From an uncultured Bacilli bacterium (lineage in GTDB: Bacteria > Bacillota_I > Bacilli_A > RF39 > UBA660), in the NCBI GenBank assembly GCA_947631655.1, contig CANRME010000078.1, forward strand, positions 1 to 5,703: DNA of 5,703 nt. The letters run 5' to 3'. The notes under the pieces are model-generated. The model saw only the letters and a list, made by a program, of their open reading frames with translations. It searched no databases and was not told where the DNA came from. How positions within the stretch are numbered: position 1 is the stretch's first letter; each line of letters starts with the position of its first letter. The position numbers and the translations under genes are program-made. This document shows, piece after piece, positions 1 through 4,633 of this stretch.

Positions 1-380
1 TAAGGAAAGCAAAAGATAAATGTGGAAGTAAAAATAGAGAAGTAATTCGCTATTATTTTGATGTTGATAAGTGTAAGTTATGTCCATATAGAGAAGGATG
101 TTATAAAAAGGGAGCAAAGAAGAAAAGCATGACAGTAACAAAACAAAAAGAAATATATAAAGAACAAAAAGAATATATGGAAAGCGAAGAATTTAAAGAA
201 TTATATAAAGAGAGATATAAAATAGAAGCAAAAAATAATCAAATAAAAAATATTGGGGATATGAAAAAAGCAACAAGTTGTGGAGAAGTAGGAATGACAA
301 TACAAGGGGCGAGCACGCTGTTTTTAGCAAATATCAAAAGAATAAGGACGTTAAAGGAAGAAAAAATAGGAAAAGAATAA
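1..380 (+). CDS. IS1182-family transposase, C-terminal part (cut by left edge)
   Basis: The reading frame is open from the left edge (first full codon at position 3) and ends at TAA 378-380, so this is the last 125 or so residues of a longer DDE transposase. Visible marks are the cysteine cluster DKCKLCPYREGCYKKG (Cys codons at about 72-111), typical of the insertion domain of IS1182-type (DDE_Tnp_1_6) transposases, and further on KERYKIEAKNNQIKN, which carries the last catalytic Glu of the DDE triad. The end, GMTIQGASTLFLANIKRI, is also usual for the family. An internal ATG at 129 is not the true start, because the family homology extends upstream of it. The enzyme would cut and rejoin the ends of its own IS. 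Whether the rest of the gene is intact cannot be seen here. Family identity is recognised from motifs, not searched. Confidence 0.86.
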   Translation, partial: RKAKDKCGSKNREVIRYYFDVDKCKLCPYREGCYKKGAKKKSMTVTKQKEIYKEQKEYMESEEFKELYKERYKIEAKNNQIKNIGDMKKATSCGEVGMTIQGASTLFLANIKRIRTLKEEKIGKE

Positions 381-443
381 GGGGGGAAAGATAACTTTTT
401 AAAAAAAAGATCAAAAAAATAGAAGAAAGCACAAAAAATAAAG

Positions 444-459
444 TGTAAAATATTTTACA
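444..459. repeat. Perfect 16-bp palindrome downstream of the transposase gene
   Basis: TGTAAAATATTTTACA reads the same on both strands. It lies 64 bases after the transposase stop and inside the presumed IS tail. It may form the hairpin that ends transposase transcription, or may bind a dimeric protein. No clear U-run follows it, so a terminator role is unproven. Confidence 0.55.
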
Positions 460-491
460 ACAATACTTTTTCAGCAGCTTTGCAATACTCT

Positions 492-524
492 GGGGGGGGG
501 GGTACATTAATGGCAAAAAGATAA
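492..524 (+). other. Candidate true start of the DUF6273 gene: G11 tract as ribosome binding site and frameshifted ATG
   Basis: Eleven consecutive G residues (492-502) sit seven bases upstream of ATG 510, exactly where a Shine-Dalgarno sequence belongs. From this ATG the frame reads M-A-K-R-stop (TAA 522-524). The frame of the big downstream gene is open through here (no stop from 449 onward); adding one A to the A5 run at 515-519, or a -1 slip at AAA 516-518, gives MAKKISGIVYNGNVIYKSG, which leads straight into the protein. Short NG-rich N-termini like this are usual for phage structural proteins. The G11 and A5 runs may be assembly errors, real slippage sites, or an inactivating mutation. 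Confidence 0.5.
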
Positions 525-574
525 GTGGCATTGTTTATAATGGCAATGTTATATATAAATCAGGACCTAAGATA

Positions 575-1354
575 GTGGACTTCGCTACAGGTACTGACGA
601 CGAGATAAAGGCAATGTTGGAAGCACATTATGCTGGTACTATAAATATAGGTGACCATTGGCACGTGGGAGATACAAGAGTAATGCACTTAAACGCAATG
701 AGTGCTGGTACAGGTGCAAATGAAAGTCACGTTGCCCAAAATATGACGATGGTTATCATTGGAATAGAACACGACAATTTAAAAACCCCTATAAATGGAA
801 AAACTAAAGCAGCCATTACTTTACAATGTAAGGAATTATTAGGTAATAATGGCAGTGCAGAATATGGCTATATTTGGGGCTCTAATACATCTACAGCGAG
901 TGATTCCAATTACTCTAAAAACCCTCGTAGAACATGGCTTAATGGAACATTTGTTAACTCATTACCTAGTTATGTTCAATCATTAATTAAGACCGTTGTA
1001 AAAAAGAATATAGCAAATCATAATTCAAGTCCGGGTGCGGGACCTGATACAGAAGATAAGGCATTCTTAACATCCTATACAGAGATGTTTGGAAATGTTG
1101 CGTATAGTTATTATATGAATAATAAAAAGCCAAATAATGAAGAAGGAGAACAATACGCATATTATAATTCAAATTCAAGAAGAATCAAATATCCTAATAA
1201 TAACGGAACAGCTGGAAGTTCAGCATATTATTACTGGTTAAGGAGTCCCAGCTCTTTTGATGCTAATCTTTGGATCTATGTGCATATTGGTGGTTCGGCT
1301 AACAGTAGCAATAGTAGTAGCTACTATGGGCTGGCTCCGGCTTTTTGTCTATAA
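575..1354 (+). CDS. Phage surface/tail protein with C-terminal DUF6273 (C-type-lectin-like) domain; likely DGR target
   Basis: The protein has 259 residues from GTG 575, which has a modest AGGA nine bases upstream; the frame is open back to 449, and an original start at ATG 510 would add about 22 residues (see the frameshift entry). I recognise the DUF6273 pattern: DTRVMHLNAM (33-42), NPRRTWLNGTFVNSLP (116-131), DKAFLTSYTEMFG (161-173), then YYYWLRSP (218-225) and the ending GLAPAFCL. Related domains have a formylglycine-generating-enzyme/C-lectin-like fold and are found in phage receptor-binding or surface proteins and as targets of diversity-generating retroelements. Here codons 226-251 are nearly all NNY and rich in Ser, Asn and Tyr, as expected from adenine mutagenesis of AAY codons. 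The gene lies just before the lysis genes, the usual place for tail-tip or fibre genes. The exact ligand cannot be told. No reverse transcriptase or template copy is in the window. Confidence 0.8.
   Translation: MDFATGTDDEIKAMLEAHYAGTINIGDHWHVGDTRVMHLNAMSAGTGANESHVAQNMTMVIIGIEHDNLKTPINGKTKAAITLQCKELLGNNGSAEYGYIWGSNTSTASDSNYSKNPRRTWLNGTFVNSLPSYVQSLIKTVVKKNIANHNSSPGAGPDTEDKAFLTSYTEMFGNVAYSYYMNNKKPNNEEGEQYAYYNSNSRRIKYPNNNGTAGSSAYYYWLRSPSSFDANLWIYVHIGGSANSSNSSSYYGLAPAFCL
1223..1351 (+). other. Putative DGR variable region (VR) at the 3' end of the DUF6273 gene
   Basis: In codons 226-251 (1250-1327), 23 of 26 codons end in C or T (the exceptions are TGG, GTG and TCG). Many are AGC, AGT, AAT, AAC, TAC or TAT, with TTT, GAT, CTT, ATC, CAT and ATT mixed in: the set expected if AAC/AAT codons of a template were randomised at their adenines. 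This is followed by the GC-richer GGGCTGGCTCCGG (1328-1340) with almost no A, which would suit the conserved 3' end (IMH) that primes mutagenic homing. The upstream limit of the region is a guess, set at the YYYW motif. Confidence 0.6.
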
Positions 1355-1405
1355 AATGTAGTTATAGTTTGATATAGATAATTTTAATGAAAGTGAGGTG
1401 ATAAA

Positions 1406-1609
1406 ATGAGCAATAAAGTATATGACGTATTAAAATATATAGCACAAATATTCTTACCCGCACTAACAGTCTTTGTTGGTGTAGTATTAAAATGTTTCAA
1501 TTATGCTAACACAGATATAGTTATTACAATAATGACAGCATTCGACGCATTTTTAGGTTCAGTATTAATGATATCAAATACAAATTATAAAAAAAATATA
1601 GAAAAATAA
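1406..1609 (+). CDS. Phage holin (small, two membrane segments; Hol44/superfamily V-like)
   Basis: This is a 67-residue protein that would assemble in the cell membrane late in infection, form holes and let the endolysin reach the wall. Two hydrophobic stretches are visible, about residues 10-29 (IAQIFLPALTVFVGVVLKCF) and 37-57 (TDIVITIMTAFDAFLGSVLMI), with a lysine-rich tail (NYKKNIEK). The opening MSNKVYDVLKYIAQIFLPAL and the AFDAFLGS region match my memory of small Clostridia/Bacilli phage holins of the Hol44 (Phage_holin_5_2) type. The start is supported by GTGAGGTGAT about seven bases upstream. It stands between the tail gene and the endolysin, the standard order of a lysis cassette. Confidence 0.82.
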   Translation: MSNKVYDVLKYIAQIFLPALTVFVGVVLKCFNYANTDIVITIMTAFDAFLGSVLMISNTNYKKNIEK

Positions 1610-1638
1610 TAATAAAAATATAAGGAGGAAATTTATTT

Positions 1639-1740
1639 ATGAATAATGAAAATGAAAAAATAAACATTGAAGAAGAATTTATCGAAGTCGTTGGCGATAC
1701 AGAAGAAGTTTACAACGAAAATGAGGAGGAGGTAGAATAA
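1639..1740 (+). CDS. Small highly acidic peptide in the lysis cassette (33 aa), function unknown
   Basis: ATG 1639 follows a near-perfect Shine-Dalgarno (AAGGAGGA, 1622-1629), and the stop TAA (1738-1740) overlaps the endolysin ATG by one base (TAATG). Of 33 residues, 13 are Glu and one Asp, against a single Lys. There is no membrane segment, Cys or known motif. Its last codons (GAGGAGGAGG, 1723-1732) double as the endolysin's ribosome binding site, so translation of the two is probably coupled. It may be a real peptide or mainly a leader that drives endolysin translation. I do not recognise a family. Confidence 0.6.
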   Translation: MNNENEKINIEEEFIEVVGDTEEVYNENEEEVE

Positions 1741-2699
1741 TGAAATTAATGACTGCTTCTGCTTTTGCAGAAACTGCACGCAAAATAGCTACTAATTATA
1801 AAACATTATATATTTATGGTTGTTTTGGTGCTCCTATGAATAATACTAATAAAACAAGATATTGTAATAATTACGCATATAATAAGCAACCTGCTAGAAC
1901 AAATAAAATTAAAAATGCAAGTGCTGATACTTTTGGCTTTGACTGTGTATGCTTAATTAAAGGTATTCTATGGGGTTGGAGTGGTGACCTTAATAGAACT
2001 TATGGGGGTGCAGCTTATAAAGCAAATGGTGTACCTGATACAAATGCAGATGGTATAATGAATTATTGTGAAAATGTATCTACTAATTTTGCTAACATTG
2101 AAGTTGGAGAATTAGTACACATGTCTGGTCATGTAGGAATTTATATAGGGGATGGTGAAGTTGTAGAGTGTACTCCTATTTGGAAAGATGGTGTACAAAT
2201 AACTAATTTAGCAAATTTAGGTAAAAGAGATGGATATAATAACCGTACTTGGGTAAATCATGGTAAATTAACTTTTATTGATTATAATCAACCTGTTCCT
2301 ACACCAGAACCAGAACCTGTACCAGAGCCAACACCAGCAGAAGAATTTGATTTATTAACAGAGGTTAAGAAAACCATAAGGGGTGATTATGGTAATGGTC
2401 AAGAAAGAAAAAATGCTCTAGGGTCTAATTACGAAGAAATACAAAAACAAGTAGAACTAAATTATAAATATGGTACAACTGGATGGGATAATATAAAATT
2501 ATATTCTTCTACACCAGAGCCAACACCATCACCAGAATTCGATTTATTAACAGAGGTTAAGAAAACCATAAGAGGAGATTATGGTAATGGTCAAGCAAGA
2601 AAAGACGCTCTAGGAACTAATTACGAAGAAGTGCAAAAACAAGTAGATTTAAACTATAAATATGGTACAACTAAATGGGATAATGTAAAATTATATTAA
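1740..2699 (+). CDS. Phage endolysin: NlpC/P60-type peptidase with two CW_7 wall-binding repeats
   Basis: This 319-residue enzyme degrades peptidoglycan to burst the host. Residues 1-180 form an NlpC/P60-like domain: the catalytic Cys is C69 in FGFDCVCLIKGILWGW, the His is H131 in SGHVGIYIGDGE, and VVECTP (141-146) follows, where E143 or a nearby polar residue would complete the site. A Pro/Glu linker (184-200, PVPTPEPEPVPEPTP) leads to two CW_7 (Cpl-7-type) repeats, about 204-241 and 268-304, each with IRGDYGNGQxRKxALGxNYEExQKQV. These bind cell-wall muropeptide. There is no signal peptide, so export needs the holin upstream. The start ATG has GAGGAGGAGG seven bases before it, inside the preceding small gene. 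A terminator lies just after the stop. The cleaved bond (endopeptidase or amidase) cannot be decided from sequence alone. Confidence 0.92.
   Translation: MKLMTASAFAETARKIATNYKTLYIYGCFGAPMNNTNKTRYCNNYAYNKQPARTNKIKNASADTFGFDCVCLIKGILWGWSGDLNRTYGGAAYKANGVPDTNADGIMNYCENVSTNFANIEVGELVHMSGHVGIYIGDGEVVECTPIWKDGVQITNLANLGKRDGYNNRTWVNHGKLTFIDYNQPVPTPEPEPVPEPTPAEEFDLLTEVKKTIRGDYGNGQERKNALGSNYEEIQKQVELNYKYGTTGWDNIKLYSSTPEPTPSPEFDLLTEVKKTIRGDYGNGQARKDALGTNYEEVQKQVDLNYKYGTTKWDNVKLY
2343..2504 (+). repeat. CW_7-containing direct repeat, copy 1
   Basis: This 54-codon unit starts at EFDLLTEV and ends at IKLY (residues 202-255 of the endolysin). It is repeated at 2535-2696 with only scattered base changes; for example the run from TTATTAACAGAGG onward is identical. 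A short Pro-rich linker (TPEPTPSP) separates the copies. Confidence 0.9.
2535..2696 (+). repeat. CW_7-containing direct repeat, copy 2
   Basis: This is the second 54-codon unit (residues 266-319 of the endolysin), collinear with copy 1 without gaps and ending one codon before the stop. The close base-level match points to tandem duplication within the gene. Confidence 0.9.
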
Positions 2700-2702
2700 A
2701 AA

Positions 2703-2742
2703 AGGTAGCGATATTTTATTTTATGTCGCTATCTCTTTTTTT
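2703..2742. terminator. Rho-independent terminator between endolysin and cotJC, probably bidirectional
   Basis: GGTAGCGA (2704-2711) pairs with TCGCTATC (2726-2733), with one G-U pair, an outer A-T pair and a 14-base loop. On the plus strand seven T follow (2736-2742). On the minus strand the run of six A at 2698-2703 gives a U tract, so it could also end transcription of the convergent cotJ genes. Confidence 0.85.
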
Positions 2743-2754
2743 ATGCGTTGTTTT

Positions 2755-2800
2755 ATTAAGTGATAAGCTTATTGCGTCAATTCCTCACAAGCAATATCGT
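2755..2800. other. Putative prophage attachment junction (att half-site) inside cotJC
   Basis: Homology of the minus-strand gene to CotJC stops at about 2772-2785, where EEL(A)H should be encoded. Around this point are a perfect palindrome ATAAGCTTAT (2763-2772) and an inverted pair ATTGC/GCAAT (2771-2775, 2791-2795) centred on 2783. Such short symmetric arms are compatible with a recombinase site. The crossover core cannot be fixed without the other end of the prophage. Confidence 0.5.
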
Positions 2801-2975
2801 TTAAAACTGATTTTCCATATTCATCAGGCATCGTAAACTTTTGAGAGAAATATCTTAAAGCTGCACCTAGTTCACCAGCATAACCACCAAGTTGGGTAAT
2901 AACAAGTTTAGCCATTCTTAAATCTTTTTTCGTTAAATTAACTGGGTAGGCAAGTTTCTTTTCATATTTATACAT
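2769..2975 (-). pseudogene. cotJC: CotJC spore coat protein (manganese catalase family), N-terminal fragment truncated at the prophage junction
   Basis: The fragment has 68 residues from ATG 2975 (GGAGG eight bases upstream); a longer frame from 3017 is less likely, as it would run deep into cotJB. The start MYKYEKKLAYPVNLTKKDLR and GGYAGELGAALRYFSQKFTMPDE are clear CotJC, a ferritin-like four-helix protein of the spore coat that is normally about 190-200 residues. The first metal-ligand Glu (in GELGAAL) and the EE of the second helix are present, but the frame then reads EELTQ-stop where the family has EELAHLEM. The metal-binding His and the remaining two thirds are therefore missing. On its own it cannot be an active catalase. 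It follows cotJB with a short overlap, the usual cotJ operon order. The loss coincides with the prophage edge, so it is either a pseudogene or an interrupted gene that could be rebuilt by phage excision. Confidence 0.85.
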
Positions 2976-3423
2976 ACATACTACCTCCCATCTTATCCCA
3001 AGGCCAAGGATTTTCATCCCATTTGTAATTCTTATAATCGTCTTCCGTTAAACAAAGTGGTCCATACATTTCTTCATATTCACTTTTAAGTTTTTTAGAT
3101 TCTTTAACGCATTTTTTAAATTCTTCATAAATACGTGAATCATTAGGATGTAAGTCCAAATACAAGTTAAAATCATTAATAGCAAAATCAAGTTCATAAA
3201 TACGTAGTAATAACATCTCTCTTTCATTACGACCCTTTAAACGCATTGGAGTATAATTTTTATAGGGTTTATATTCATTAACATACATATTACCACGGAT
3301 AAAACCTTCATTTACGGGGAAAATTTTAGGACTTTCAGTAGAACTCATGTTAGGACTTGGGTTAGTTACACCATTAAGTAAAAAATCAATATCATAACCA
3401 TCGTTATCCATTTCAAATAACAT
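2968..3423 (-). CDS. cotJB: Spore coat protein CotJB with N-terminal extension
   Basis: This 151-residue protein of the spore coat is normally made in the mother cell together with CotJC. The CotJB domain covers about residues 67-143: EREMLLLRIYELDFAINDFNLYLDLHPND, a lysine-rich helix, YEEMYGPL, and the aromatic end YKWDENPWPWD. CotJB of Bacillus is about 80-90 residues, so the first 60 residues are extra. Part of this extension (PKIFPVNEGFIRGNMYVNEYKPY) may correspond to a CotJA-like segment, but I am not sure. The start ATG 3423 has AGGAGG eight bases upstream; this site lies in a strong hairpin (see 3429-3461). The stop overlaps the start of the cotJC fragment by eight bases, which suggests translational coupling. 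Confidence 0.87.
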   Translation of the reverse strand: MLFEMDNDGYDIDFLLNGVTNPSPNMSSTESPKIFPVNEGFIRGNMYVNEYKPYKNYTPMRLKGRNEREMLLLRIYELDFAINDFNLYLDLHPNDSRIYEEFKKCVKESKKLKSEYEEMYGPLCLTEDDYKNYKWDENPWPWDKMGGSMYV

Positions 3424-3428
3424 ACTTT

Positions 3429-3461
3429 AAACCTCCTAATCATATAGTATGTAGGAGGTTT
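3429..3461 (-). promoter_or_regulatory. Hairpin that buries the cotJB ribosome binding site
   Basis: On the minus strand AAACCTCCTA (3461-3452) is fully complementary to TAGGAGGTTT (3438-3429), giving ten pairs, plus four more inner pairs (3451-3448 with 3444-3441) after a two-base bulge. The 3' arm contains the whole AGGAGG of cotJB, eight bases before its ATG. A transcript including both arms should hide the site. On the plus strand the same structure is followed by TTTTATTTGTTTT and could act as a weak terminator instead. Confidence 0.6.
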
Positions 3462-3478
3462 TATTTGTTTTAGGTATT

Positions 3479-3970
3479 TTACCTAGATAAAGTATATTTT
3501 ATACAATCTATTATAAAAGTAAGTAGTAAAAATAAAATAACATAGTTAGGAATTTTATAAATAATTTTATTTATTTTGGGAGCTATATAATAGTTAGTTA
3601 TGGTAGCTCCTAATCCAAATAAAAGAGAAGTAAATAAAGAAATGTAATGATTAAAACAAAATGGTAGTTTATCGTAATCCCAATAAATTTTACCAGTAGT
3701 AGCATGAATAATTGAACCAGCACTATATTCTAAAATAGTAAGAATTATAGTTATTAAGATAAAATAAATAATAATTTGTTTTTTCTTATCTTTAATTTTT
3801 TTCGTAAAATGATTTAATCCTAAGATAATGAATATAGCAATACCATAAATTATGGTAAAAGGACCTTTTAAAATACCGCTATTAAAATGTTTATCATAAT
3901 AAACTGTACCTAAAGTTTCTAATAAGTATCCTAAAATACTATAAATTAAAAAAAGTTTGACAAATTTCAT
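3479..3970 (-). CDS. Multi-pass membrane protein, putative ABC-transporter type IV family (PF06541-like)
   Basis: The 163-residue protein has about five hydrophobic segments (roughly 4-20, 36-54, 65-88, 105-130 and 142-158). The patterns YSILGYLLETL (10-20), NSGILKGPFTIIYG (30-43), LEYSAGSIIH (80-89) and YWDYDKLPFCFNHYISLFTSLLFGLGA (96-122) match my memory of PF06541, where W-W-D-Y-S-x-K-P-F-N and G-x-x-x-G-P-x-x-P-I-Y-G are usual. The family is named as a putative ABC transporter permease but has no proven transport substrate, and no ATPase gene is nearby. ATG 3970 has GGTGGA five bases upstream. It is divergent from the gene at 4064 and could be cotranscribed with cotJB, 55 bases downstream. 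No spore-specific role can be read from it. Confidence 0.75.
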   Translation of the reverse strand: MKFVKLFLIYSILGYLLETLGTVYYDKHFNSGILKGPFTIIYGIAIFIILGLNHFTKKIKDKKKQIIIYFILITIILTILEYSAGSIIHATTGKIYWDYDKLPFCFNHYISLFTSLLFGLGATITNYYIAPKINKIIYKIPNYVILFLLLTFIIDCIKYTLSR

Positions 3971-4001
3971 AAAATTCCACCATTTTTATTATAATTTTAA
4001 T

Positions 4002-4030
4002 TTTACAAACTATACTTATTATGATATGAT
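4002..4030 (+). promoter_or_regulatory. SigA-type promoter with extended -10 for the thioredoxin-like gene
   Basis: TTTACA (4002-4007) and TATGAT (4025-4030) are separated by 17 bases, and TG at 4022-4023 forms an extended -10. Transcription would start near 4037, about 27 bases before ATG 4064. It lies in the gap between divergent genes; no equally good promoter is seen for the minus-strand gene. Confidence 0.7.
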
Positions 4031-4063
4031 ATAAGTAAGAAAAAATAGAAAGAGTTGATTTAT

Positions 4064-4609
4064 ATGCCTAGAAAGAAAAAGGATAATTCTATTCCTTTAA
4101 AGAACTATGTTGTAGCAACGGCAGTGATTGTGGGATGTGGTTTATTATGTTTATATGCGTATAAGTGGGTAAAAGTTTTTAATGAAAAGAAGGTTGGAAC
4201 GTCTTATTTAGTTGAAACCAAAACAATTACTAATGAGATTACCGGATTAGATAATGTCGAAGAAATTTTTGCGGAAGCTCCAGATAATTACTTTATATAT
4301 ATTAGTTATACAGGGGATGAAAAAATTTATAATATGGAGAAAAAGTTAAAAACTTTGATTGATGATTATAAATTAAATAGTGAATTTTATTATATTAATG
4401 TGACAAGTGTAAAAGATAAAACAAATTATATTGATCAGTTAAATAGTAAATTACATTTAGAAGATACAAAAATAACTAAAGTACCGACGATTGTTTATGT
4501 TGAAAATGGGGAAGTAGGTATTGATAATATTGTTACCAGACGCGATAACCAAATAATGGAAGCAGCAGATTTTGAACATTTATTAGATATTAAAGACTTT
4601 AGTAAATAA
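4064..4609 (+). CDS. Membrane-anchored thioredoxin-like protein without CxxC motif
   Basis: The protein has 181 residues from ATG 4064; an in-frame TTG at 4055 is less likely because the purine-rich AGAG (4051-4054) would touch it. A basic start (MPRKKKD) is followed by one membrane segment at 15-33 (YVVATAVIVGCGLLCLYAY), so the rest probably faces outward. Residues 62-177 look like a thioredoxin fold: a strand YFIYISYTG (76-84), helix EKKLKTLIDDY, strand EFYYINVTS (107-115), then ITKVPTIVYVENGE (137-150), with the cis-Pro (P141) and strand-turn typical of thioredoxins. Where thioredoxins have CxxC, this has SYTGDEKIY, so it cannot carry out dithiol exchange; a chaperone or scaffold role is possible, but this is inference. 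The stop lies in the loop of a terminator hairpin. Confidence 0.68.
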   Translation: MPRKKKDNSIPLKNYVVATAVIVGCGLLCLYAYKWVKVFNEKKVGTSYLVETKTITNEITGLDNVEEIFAEAPDNYFIYISYTGDEKIYNMEKKLKTLIDDYKLNSEFYYINVTSVKDKTNYIDQLNSKLHLEDTKITKVPTIVYVENGEVGIDNIVTRRDNQIMEAADFEHLLDIKDFSK

Positions 4610-4619
4610 AGTCTTTTTT
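4592..4619 (+). terminator. Rho-independent terminator overlapping the stop codon of the thioredoxin-like gene
   Basis: AAAGACTTT (4592-4600) pairs perfectly with AAAGTCTTT (4608-4616), with a seven-base loop, and the T-run spans 4614-4619. The TAA stop (4607-4609) is at the loop edge, so a ribosome finishing the gene would open the hairpin. The trmL start codon is only 15 bases further on. Confidence 0.72.
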
Positions 4620-4633
4620 AGTTAGGAGGAATT

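Larger units (their letters stand above)
1..491 (+). mobile_element. Right end of an IS1182-family insertion sequence (boundary uncertain)
   Basis: The transposase fragment is followed by about 110 bases of very A-rich non-coding DNA, then a perfect palindrome (444-459) and a short distinctive stretch ending near 490, just before an 11-G run. From the G run on, the sequence belongs to the next phage gene. IS1182 elements normally have a short non-coding tail and a terminal inverted repeat, so the IS end is placed between about 460 and 491. The left end is outside the window, so the inverted repeat and target duplication cannot be confirmed. Confidence 0.5.
500..2770. mobile_element. Right end of an integrated prophage (tail-tip gene, lysis cassette, terminator)
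   Basis: A DUF6273 tail/surface gene, holin, acidic peptide and endolysin in this order form the late end of a phage genome. Immediately after the terminator the sequence changes to host spore-coat genes on the other strand, the first of them truncated. The left IS probably sits inside the same prophage. The other prophage end, its integrase and its structural genes are outside the window. Confidence 0.75.

Noticed and set aside
334..531. Minus-strand frame of 65 codons opposite the IS tail
   Set aside because: It spans the A-rich IS tail and the G11 run; its product is a low-complexity Leu/Phe/Pro string, it has no ribosome site, and the region is explained by the plus-strand elements.
987..1178. 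Minus-strand frame of 63 codons inside the DUF6273 gene
   Set aside because: It lies fully inside a well-supported gene, has no recognisable motif and is a shadow frame.
1346..1380. Possible hairpin after the variable region, as seen after some DGR targets
   Set aside because: Only five or six A/T pairs with long loops can be formed; in DNA this AT-rich that is expected by chance.
2976..3017. Longer N-terminus for the cotJC fragment (start at 3017)
   Set aside because: The extra 14 residues lie inside cotJB, and the family begins at MYKYEKKL; ATG 2975 has GGAGG at a good distance.
3470..3487. Short inverted repeat TAGGTA/TACCTA at the end of the membrane-protein gene
   Set aside because: It has only six pairs and no U-run on either strand, so it is too weak to call a terminator.
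3988..3993. TATAAT on the minus strand upstream of the membrane-protein gene
   Set aside because: No acceptable -35 lies at 16-18 bases, and the transcript would start on top of the ribosome site; the match is likely chance in an AT-rich gap.
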